From an uncultured Fibrobacter sp. (GTDB lineage Bacteria; Fibrobacterota; Fibrobacteria; Fibrobacterales; Fibrobacteraceae): 5,094 nucleotides of DNA. Under the pieces are notes generated by a model. The model was not told where the DNA came from, searched no databases, and worked only from the letters and a program-made list of their open reading frames with translations. The stretch covers positions 1 through 5,094 of the forward strand of contig CALATK010000040.1 in the NCBI GenBank assembly GCA_937891805.1, read 5' to 3'. The position numbers and the translations under genes were made by a program. Below, in pieces: positions 1 to 4,938 of the stretch. Position 1 is the stretch's first letter, and each line of letters starts with the position of its first letter.

Positions 1-63
1 CCCCGACCCGCCATCTAGAATCCCATCATCGGCATTTTCCCACCCATTTTATAGGTTTACTGT

Positions 64-79
64 GGTGACTACCGTCACA
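64..79. promoter_or_regulatory. CRP/FNR-like palindrome, possible activator site
   Basis: The site reads GGTGA-N6-TCACA and differs from the CRP-type consensus TGTGA-N6-TCACA at one of ten conserved bases; its core is the inverted repeat GTGAC-TACC-GTCAC. Its centre (71.5) lies about 91 bp upstream of the start point predicted from the 128-156 promoter, close to the spacing of upstream (class I) CRP sites. That spacing makes a regulatory role plausible for the surface protein gene. A 16-bp site can arise by chance and the regulator is unknown, so this is tentative. Nothing else is recognisable in positions 1-63. Confidence 0.25.
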
Positions 80-127
80 TGTTTTTCTTGTTGTAATATT
101 TTCGTAAGTATTTTGTGCGATTTACTC

Positions 128-156
128 TTGACTGACAAAGTAAAATATTCTAAATT
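128..156 (+). promoter_or_regulatory. Sigma70-like promoter of the surface protein gene
   Basis: TTGACT (128-133, 5/6 match to TTGACA) and TAAATT (151-156, 4/6 match to TATAAT) are separated by exactly 17 bp. Transcription would start near 163, leaving a leader of about 30 nt with an A-rich tract (169-178) before the ribosome binding site. The promoter lies inside the longer open frame that begins at GTG 62, so it also supports the downstream start codon at 194. There is no Bacteroidota-style TTTG/TAnnTTTG promoter at this place. Confidence 0.6.
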
Positions 157-179
157 GTACTATGTAAAGAAAAAAAAAC

Positions 180-185
180 AAGGTG
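180..185 (+). promoter_or_regulatory. Ribosome binding site fixing the start at 194
   Basis: AAGGTG is followed by 8 nt and then ATG 194. This start puts a textbook signal peptide at the N-terminus. The in-frame GTG at 62 would place 44 extra residues, including a lysine-rich stretch, ahead of it. Confidence 0.7.
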
Positions 186-193
186 TAGAATAT

Positions 194-3100
194 ATGAAAA
201 ATTGGTCATTTTTGAACAAATTTGTTCTAATTGCCGGCCTGGTTTTGGCAAGCCAGGGGTTTGCTCTTGACTGTGCCACGGGCACAGGTTGGGGTGATTT
301 TCTGACGGAATCAGTTACTCCGGATGATAGTGGCTACTATAGGATTAATACGCCGGAGAAATTGGCGTGGTTTTCCTGTGTGACTGTTCATAATTCGTCG
401 ACTTATGGAAGTGTCAAGGTTCTAATAACTGACAATATCAATTTAGATGGAAAACTTTTCATACCGATTTCTGCAGGAACGGGAACACCAAAGTTTACAG
501 GGACCATAGATGGTCAGGGGCACACTATTCGCGGTCTTTACATCAAGGGTTCTGAAATTGCAGATAATTCAAAATCAAAAATTACAGGTGAATCAAAGAA
601 TGGGGCAAAAGCCTATACGCAGAATATCGGTCTGGTTGCTGTCCTTAGTACGGGTGGAAAAATCAAGAACCTTGTTTTGGAAGTTTCTGATATCTATGCG
701 TCGAACTCTGCGGGTGACGATGGTACGGTTGGAACAAGCAATCCAATTTCCGTGGGTACTCTTGTGGGATGGATGGAAGATGGTGAAATCGCAAACTGCA
801 TTGTTGAAGGCAACATTACCACAAGTGGAGATAAAAACCGAGTTGGAGGTCTTGTAGGAAATGTGAAAAGTGCAACCATTTCTGATTGTGTAAGTAATGT
901 ATCTATATCATCGAGTGGTAAAGATACGCATGTGGGTGGTGTTGTTGGAGCACTCAGAAATGGCGGTACGGTAAATTTATCTTCCTGTGTATTTGAAGGC
1001 GATACCCTTATCAGTACCGGAGGAAAAGTTGGAGGAATTGTAGGAAATTATGAAAAATCTACAGTGAATACTCAGAATGCTCTGTACTATACCGGCAATT
1101 ATCCGGGAGTGGGTAAAGGATCTTCGATTACAACCCATAACGAAAAAGACCTAAATACAGAAAAAGTCGTGTGTGAATTGAATAGAGGTTCTTGGATTGA
1201 TTCCTCTCAATCCTGTTCCGGTGATACGAGCGATGTCTGGTCAGAAGGTGTGACCGGTATTTCTATGAACGGTTCCGACGGCTACAAGGTTTCTTTCAAT
1301 GCCAACGGTGGAACTTTTGCCTCTGGAGCAAAGACCTTCAAGATCGTTGCCAACGGCGCTACGATTACGGCTGATGAAATTACTGTGCCAACGCTTGCCA
1401 ATAAAAAATTCGCTGGTTGGGCCACAACGACAGGTGCTAAAGAACCGACCACCCTAGGTGTTGCCAGTGCAAATACGACTATTTATGCCGTTTGGTACGA
1501 CATTTATACGGTTACCTTCAATACAAATTCTGATCCCTTTACGATTCAGGTTCCTAAGCATGGAGTCGTTGCGGTAGAAGGCTTAACCGTTCCTAGTTCT
1601 TATAAGATTCCCGACCCTGAAAGCGAAGGTGATTCCATAAAGTATTACTTTACGGGATGGGCTTTTGAAGCGAAATGGTTGGAAGTGAATCAAGATCCTA
1701 CATCCTCCGACACCCTGCATTTGGCCAATATCGATGTCGTTCAGGATACTGCTTTGTACCCTGTTTGGACCAGAGCGGAAACATATTCTGTGACATTTGA
1801 TGCGACCCTACATGGAAAGACTTATGTCCGGTTTGTCAAGAAGGTAAATCAGGGCGATGCGGTTGAAGAACCGGATGTGCGAGATATTTTCACAGATCCG
1901 GGATACAAGATCGTTGACTGGTGCACTAATGAAAATTGTACAGAAGGAAGTAAGTATGATTTTGCTAGTTCGTTAGATAGTAATCTTACTCTGTATGCCG
2001 AATGGGACCTTGAAGAATACACGATTTCCTATGAGATGAATGGTGGTACGAATAATGGCAGCAATCTGTCAACATACACCGTTGAATCTGACCCCATTAC
2101 CTTTGCCGCCCCGACCTATGCGGGGTACACCTTTGAAGGGTGGTTCTATGATGCTGACTTTACTGAACCTGCTACAGGAATTGCTACGAACAGCACCACA
2201 GGCGACAAGACCTTGTATGCAAGGTGGACTCGAATTGTTTACACCATTGAATACCTTTCTGGTAATGATGTTTCGGCAACGATCGTGGGTGATAAAAAGT
2301 ATTGGAACGAAAGCCTGACGTTGAAGGGTGAGGCGTTTGCTCTTGTGCGTGAGGGCTATGTCCATAAAGGTTGGAGCACCACTGAAAATGGACCCCTTGC
2401 TTATGACTTTGGCGATACTTACGATAAAAACGAGGATGAAATCCTCTTCCCCCATTGGGTGAAGGCAACATCTTATGGTGCTGTGACGGTCTACACCTAT
2501 GAAAATGATGACGGTCGTAAGGAAGCTGTGATTGACGGATCTTCCGAGGAAACAATCACTATTCCGGGTGACATTGAGGTTTCTTCGGTAACTTATGACA
2601 GGCAGTTTACGAAAAACCAGTTCTCGACTATTGTTTTGCCGTTCCCTATTGACACTTCGAATATTTCCGGAGGATCCTTGTACAGTTTGAATACTGTTGT
2701 AAAAGGTCCTACAGGCAAGTGGGATACGGTTAAGGTCTCTCTGATAACTGGAGGAACTACGGTAGCCAACAAGCCTTACTTGTTTAAATCTAAAGAAGGT
2801 GTGTTGACATTCACCGGCGCTGTGACATTGAAGAATTCTTCATCCAAGGTCGATGATGTTGTCGATAATGGTGACGGAAGCACATGGACTTTGAAAGGCG
2901 TCTTCTCTAAGAAAACATTTGAAGATGGTGATGCCGAACTTGGCCGTGCCTATGGTTTTGTTGCCAAAGCGACAGACAAATTCTATGCCGGTCAGTTTGC
3001 CAAGGCCGGTGTCGGTGCGTGGCTGAAGCCTATGAGAGCTTACCTGGTATACGACTCTGGAAATTCAATGGGCAAATCCACGGGTGTGGGTGCAATGCCG

Positions 3101-3301
3101 TCCCTTGCCGACATCCCTGAAACGATTCATGTGCAAGTTCTGGATGCCCAGGGTAACGTGACTGAAACTGGATCCTTGAACACGGTTACTGGCGAATTCA
3201 AGATGGATCGTTGGTACGATTTGCAGGGCCGCAAGCTGAATGCTAAGCCGACTGTTCAGGGAACCTATTATCATAATGGTGAACGTGTCATTGTGAAATA
3301 G
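194..3301 (+). CDS. Secreted GLUG/InlB-repeat surface protein
   Basis: This 1035-residue protein is probably exported and cell-surface associated, with a role in adhesion or binding; no catalytic domain is recognisable. Residues 1-24 form a Sec signal peptide: basic N-end, hydrophobic core, likely cleavage after G-F-A before L-D-C (not a lipobox). Residues 103-290 hold GLUG-type motifs: G-G/T-[LVI]-V-G at 188, 218, 248 and 280, a 30-32 residue period typical of a beta-helix or solenoid. Residues 364-755 hold five InlB/Listeria-Bacteroides repeats, each opening with a Y-x-[VI]-x-[FY] strand and ending in [VRE/H]-W. Residues 756-955 form a beta-rich region with F-S-T-I-V-L-P-F at 810-817, often seen after such repeats in Fibrobacter and Bacteroidota proteins. 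The tail, 1007-1035 (W-Y-D-L-Q-G-R to V-I-V-K), resembles type IX secretion C-terminal signals; this is inferred from similarity. GTG 62 was rejected as the start because the promoter and ribosome binding site lie downstream of it. No terminator follows: the next gene starts 5 nt later. Confidence 0.88.
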   Translation: MKNWSFLNKFVLIAGLVLASQGFALDCATGTGWGDFLTESVTPDDSGYYRINTPEKLAWFSCVTVHNSSTYGSVKVLITDNINLDGKLFIPISAGTGTPKFTGTIDGQGHTIRGLYIKGSEIADNSKSKITGESKNGAKAYTQNIGLVAVLSTGGKIKNLVLEVSDIYASNSAGDDGTVGTSNPISVGTLVGWMEDGEIANCIVEGNITTSGDKNRVGGLVGNVKSATISDCVSNVSISSSGKDTHVGGVVGALRNGGTVNLSSCVFEGDTLISTGGKVGGIVGNYEKSTVNTQNALYYTGNYPGVGKGSSITTHNEKDLNTEKVVCELNRGSWIDSSQSCSGDTSDVWSEGVTGISMNGSDGYKVSFNANGGTFASGAKTFKIVANGATITADEITVPTLANKKFAGWATTTGAKEPTTLGVASANTTIYAVWYDIYTVTFNTNSDPFTIQVPKHGVVAVEGLTVPSSYKIPDPESEGDSIKYYFTGWAFEAKWLEVNQDPTSSDTLHLANIDVVQDTALYPVWTRAETYSVTFDATLHGKTYVRFVKKVNQGDAVEEPDVRDIFTDPGYKIVDWCTNENCTEGSKYDFASSLDSNLTLYAEWDLEEYTISYEMNGGTNNGSNLSTYTVESDPITFAAPTYAGYTFEGWFYDADFTEPATGIATNSTTGDKTLYARWTRIVYTIEYLSGNDVSATIVGDKKYWNESLTLKGEAFALVREGYVHKGWSTTENGPLAYDFGDTYDKNEDEILFPHWVKATSYGAVTVYTYENDDGRKEAVIDGSSEETITIPGDIEVSSVTYDRQFTKNQFSTIVLPFPIDTSNISGGSLYSLNTVVKGPTGKWDTVKVSLITGGTTVANKPYLFKSKEGVLTFTGAVTLKNSSSKVDDVVDNGDGSTWTLKGVFSKKTFEDGDAELGRAYGFVAKATDKFYAGQFAKAGVGAWLKPMRAYLVYDSGNSMGKSTGVGAMPSLADIPETIHVQVLDAQGNVTETGSLNTVTGEFKMDRWYDLQGRKLNAKPTVQGTYYHNGERVIVK
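755..1060 (+). repeat. GLUG-type repeat block within the surface protein
   Basis: The block encodes four units whose G-[GT]-[LVI]-V-G cores start at residues 188, 218, 248 and 280. The first three cores are each followed by a conserved cysteine (N-C, D-C, S-C), which the last unit lacks. A more divergent unit (I-G-L-V-A, near residue 145) precedes them. The spacing of about 31 residues fits one rung set of a repetitive beta fold. The repeats are seen at the protein level only; the DNA has diverged. Confidence 0.65.
1283..2458 (+). repeat. Five InlB-type repeats within the surface protein
   Basis: The units cover about residues 364-434, 437-525, 531-604, 609-678 and 683-755. Each starts with a Y-x-[VI]-[ST/E]-[FY] strand, has a central aromatic-G-W or W core (F-A-G-W, F-T-G-W, I-V-D-W, F-E-G-W, H-K-G-W) and ends in a conserved Trp (A-V-W, P-V-W, A-E-W, A-R-W, P-H-W). 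Units 1 and 4 keep the classical N-G-G-T turn; units 2, 3 and 5 have lost it. Unit 3 carries a C-x4-C pair after its core Trp. The family is a known beta-grasp-like module of bacterial surface proteins. Confidence 0.8.
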
Positions 3302-3306
3302 CGCTT

Positions 3307-3420
3307 ATGAAGAAGGTCTATGTTGCACCAGAAATCCAAGTGGTGGAGTTGCAATACACGAAGCCATTGCTGGATGAAAGTGACTTGTCAGACAATATGC
3401 ATGTTATAGTTGTCCCGTAG
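3307..3420 (+). CDS. Short RiPP-precursor-like peptide 1
   Basis: A 37-residue peptide reading M-K-K-V-Y-V-A-P-E at its N-terminus, then a hydrophobic/acidic stretch, L-L-D-E-S (21-25), and a 12-residue tail ending in the hydrophobic V-I-V-V-P. It aligns without gaps to the peptides at 3434 and 3625 over K-K-x-Y-x-A-P-E-x5-L and L-L-x-x-S, which is why such a short frame is called a gene. The ATG lies 5 nt after the stop codon of the surface protein and has no Shine-Dalgarno sequence, so translation is probably coupled to that gene. The conserved front half looks like a leader and the variable tail like a core, as in RiPPs. No database family can be confirmed; the product could also be an unmodified small regulator. 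Confidence 0.72.
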   Translation: MKKVYVAPEIQVVELQYTKPLLDESDLSDNMHVIVVP

Positions 3421-3422
3421 GT

Positions 3423-3427
3423 AGGTG
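3423..3427 (+). promoter_or_regulatory. Ribosome binding site of peptide 2
   Basis: AGGTG sits 6 nt before ATG 3434 and resembles the AAGGTG of the surface protein gene. In-frame GTG 3425 and TTG 3428 also exist, but they overlap or abut this site, so ATG 3434 is preferred. Confidence 0.55.
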
Positions 3428-3433
3428 TTGGAA

Positions 3434-3559
3434 ATGCAACAAGAAGTAAAAAAGGAATACAGTGCCCCCGAGATGGAGATAATTGATCTTCAGTATCAGA
3501 GTGAGTTACTTAGCGAGTCATGTGAGCAGCTGGATGTACATTGTGGTAATTTTGATTAA
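3434..3559 (+). CDS. Short RiPP-precursor-like peptide 2, with two Cys
   Basis: A 41-residue peptide in the same family as its neighbours: K-K-E-Y-S-A-P-E (6-13), a Leu at 19, and L-L-S-E-S (25-29). It then has a 12-residue tail C-E-Q-L-D-V-H-C-G-N-F-D. The tail after the conserved Ser is exactly as long as in peptide 1, but the sequence is unrelated. It holds two cysteines six residues apart (C30, C37), which could form a disulfide or be modified; neither neighbour has any cysteine. The ATG has a good Shine-Dalgarno sequence 6 nt upstream and lies 13 nt after peptide 1, so the two are almost certainly on one transcript. Function is unknown; the precursor role is inferred from the conserved-front, variable-tail pattern and the nearby enzymes. 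Confidence 0.75.
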   Translation: MQQEVKKEYSAPEMEIIDLQYQSELLSESCEQLDVHCGNFD

Positions 3560-3574
3560 TCGGCACTCCCAAGG

Positions 3575-3603
3575 ATGACATCGCCTAATTTGTTTTCTAA
3601 ATT
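3575..3603 (+). promoter_or_regulatory. Possible separate promoter for peptide 3
   Basis: ATGACA (3575-3580, 5/6 match to TTGACA) and TAAATT (3598-3603) are 17 bp apart. The -10 hexamer and the spacing match the promoter at 128-156. It lies in the 65-nt gap between peptides 2 and 3, the only gap in the cluster large enough for a promoter. Transcription would begin near 3610, about 15 nt before the start codon of peptide 3 and just before its Shine-Dalgarno sequence. Short AT-rich matches can occur by chance. Confidence 0.4.
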
Positions 3604-3624
3604 ACGGCGCGTAAAGAGGAAATT

Positions 3625-3765
3625 ATGGAAATGGAACAGAAAAAGGTCTATATTGCTCCCGAGATGATGGAGTTCCGTTTGGAACGCCAGGCTGCTTTGC
3701 TTGATGGTTCAGATTATGACGGCGAATTTAGCCTTGCTCCTCGGCAGCAAAATCCGCTGGCCTAA
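3625..3765 (+). CDS. Short RiPP-precursor-like peptide 3
   Basis: A 46-residue peptide with K-K-V-Y-I-A-P-E (6-13), Leu 19, L-L-D-G-S (25-29) and the longest tail of the three (17 residues, rich in D, G, Q and P, ending N-P-L-A). Its DNA at 3643-3665 matches peptide 1 at 3313-3335 in 19 of 23 bases, so the two leaders share recent ancestry. AGAGGA (3615-3620) lies 4 nt before ATG 3625 and 10 nt before a second in-frame ATG at 3631, so either could be used; the full conserved block is kept in both. The stop codon is followed after 20 nt by a strong terminator, making this the last gene of the peptide set. Likely a modified-peptide precursor by analogy with its siblings; the mature product cannot be predicted. 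Confidence 0.75.
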   Translation: MEMEQKKVYIAPEMMEFRLERQAALLDGSDYDGEFSLAPRQQNPLA

Positions 3766-3785
3766 GTTCTGTCTTTAGTTTTTGC

Positions 3786-3812
3786 AGAGGGGGCGTGTCG
3801 CTCCCTCTTTTT
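3786..3812 (+). terminator. Strong intrinsic terminator between peptides and enzymes
   Basis: AGAGGGGGCG (3786-3795) pairs with CGCTCCCTCT (3799-3808) to give a 10-bp GC-rich stem with one G-U pair and a TGT loop, followed by a run of Ts to 3812. It ends only 13 nt before the next start codon, too little room for a separate promoter with a normal leader. The enzyme genes must therefore rely on read-through or on a promoter located before the hairpin. Confidence 0.88.
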
Positions 3813-3825
3813 ATATATTGAAGGT

Positions 3826-4938
3826 ATGAGTTTGACCGTAAAGCACGAACACCGTATGTTTTTTGAAATCCTGCGGCTGGCGCTGGATAATTCTAGTGGG
3901 TGTTCGGACATGTCTATCGCACCTGATACGGAACAGTGGAAAAAAATCTACACACTCGCCAAGCAGCAGTCGGTGCTGGGTATCGCATTTGCGGGTGTCG
4001 AGAAGCTCCCCAAGGAGAGCCGCCCGCCCGTGCAGCTCCTGCTTAGCTGGGCCACCGAGGTAGAGGCCATCCGCGGCATGAACGCCCTCATGAACAAGGA
4101 GGCGGCTCGCCTTACCCGGTTGTTTACGGAGGCCGGCCGCAGGAACGCCATCTTGAAGGGACAGGCCAACGCCAGGCTGTACCCGGACCCGGGCCTCCGC
4201 CAGTCGGGAGATATCGACATCTGGGTGGAAGGCGGTCGCGACAGCATCAACAATCTGCTGGTGGAAATGGGGCTGCTCTCCGAGAAAGATCTCGAGTTCG
4301 GCCGTTTCTGGCACCATGCCCACCTGGAACGGACCAAGGACGGAATCATGGCGGAAGTGCATTACAGGCCCGCTTCCGGCAATCCATACAAGGGGAAGGA
4401 ACTCCAGGATTTCTTGAACCGGGAAATTTTGAGCGCCCAGATGGTGCCCGAAGGTTTTTACGCCCCCAGCATCAAGTTTGCCCTGGTGATGCAGCTTTCC
4501 CACCTGCAACAACATTTCTACAGCGGCGGCCTCGGACTCCGGCAATATATCGACTATTATATCTTGCTGAAAAATTCTACGGGGGAGGTGCGTCGCGAGG
4601 TGGCGCAGGCTATTCGCGGGCTCGGCATGTTGCACGCCTGCAGCGCAGTGATGTGGGTGTTGCAGCAGGTGCTTGGCTTGGAACGGGACTTGCTGCTCTG
4701 CGCTCCTTGTGCCTGGCGGGGGAGGCGGCTGCTTCGTCTGGCCCTGGTGGGCGGAAACTTCGGAAAGTACCGTCAGAAACCCCGCAACGTTTTTGTCCGG
4801 TGGTTCAGGGACCGCAGGCAGGCCCTGAGTTGGCTGCCCTTTGACCCCATGAACGCCTTTTTCAAGGAACTGAAGTATTGGCGACACACCCTTTACTTGA
4901 TGCCCTTGCGGGTGAAGCGCCGGAGGATTGGGCTGTGA
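3826..4938 (+). CDS. Nucleotidyltransferase family protein (NTP_transf_5-like)
   Basis: A 370-residue cytoplasmic protein of the polymerase-beta-like nucleotidyltransferase fold, NTP_transf_5 type. These enzymes are expected to transfer a nucleotide or phosphate-containing group to an acceptor; the substrate is not known. Visible motifs: L-K-G (110-112), Y-P-D-P (119-122), R125, then the metal-binding G-D-I-D-I-W (128-133, catalytic D129 and D131); H-H-A-H-L-E (163-168); A-E-V-H-Y (176-180); and G-L-G-L-R-Q-Y-I-D (235-243), the family's usual late motif. Length is normal and no key residue is missing. Start choice: GAAGG at 3820-3824 is 1 nt from ATG 3826 but 7 nt from the in-frame TTG 3832, so TTG may be the real start; ATG 3856 has no Shine-Dalgarno sequence. 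The stop codon overlaps the next gene by 4 nt (GTGA), indicating coupled translation. Related proteins occur in paeninodin-type lasso peptide clusters, which fits the peptides upstream. Composition is much more GC-rich than the surface protein gene. Confidence 0.85.
   Translation: MSLTVKHEHRMFFEILRLALDNSSGCSDMSIAPDTEQWKKIYTLAKQQSVLGIAFAGVEKLPKESRPPVQLLLSWATEVEAIRGMNALMNKEAARLTRLFTEAGRRNAILKGQANARLYPDPGLRQSGDIDIWVEGGRDSINNLLVEMGLLSEKDLEFGRFWHHAHLERTKDGIMAEVHYRPASGNPYKGKELQDFLNREILSAQMVPEGFYAPSIKFALVMQLSHLQQHFYSGGLGLRQYIDYYILLKNSTGEVRREVAQAIRGLGMLHACSAVMWVLQQVLGLERDLLLCAPCAWRGRRLLRLALVGGNFGKYRQKPRNVFVRWFRDRRQALSWLPFDPMNAFFKELKYWRHTLYLMPLRVKRRRIGL
4922..4926 (+). promoter_or_regulatory. Ribosome binding site of the final gene
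   Basis: GGAGG within the last codons of the nucleotidyltransferase gene, 8 nt before GTG 4935. It is the best Shine-Dalgarno match in the window and fixes GTG as the start of the overlapping downstream gene. Confidence 0.75.

Noticed and set aside
62..193. 44-residue N-terminal extension of the surface protein from GTG 62
   Set aside because: It would bury the signal peptide, and it contains the promoter and ribosome binding site of the ATG 194 start.
217..274. Lipoprotein signal (Cys 27 near the signal peptide end)
   Set aside because: The residues before Cys are A-L-D, with Asp at -1, which does not fit a lipobox; cleavage after G-F-A is more likely.
2069..2555. Overlapping minus-strand frames opposite the InlB repeats
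   Set aside because: There are no ribosome binding sites and no domain; they are shadows of the repeat-encoding gene.
2804..2832. TTGACA inside the surface protein gene as an internal promoter
   Set aside because: A perfect -35 match, but no acceptable -10 hexamer at 16-18 bp (ATTGAA at 17 bp).
3708..3762. Lasso ring in peptide 3 (Gly28 to Glu34, a 7-residue ring)
   Set aside because: The ring size is allowed, but Thr at the penultimate leader position is missing (Leu26), the sibling peptides have no equivalent Gly, and no cyclase or protease is present in the window.
3811..4887. Long open frame (358 codons) on the minus strand
   Set aside because: It lies entirely opposite the well-supported nucleotidyltransferase gene, has a His/Pro/Gln-rich product with no recognisable motif, and is the usual artefact of GC-rich coding DNA.
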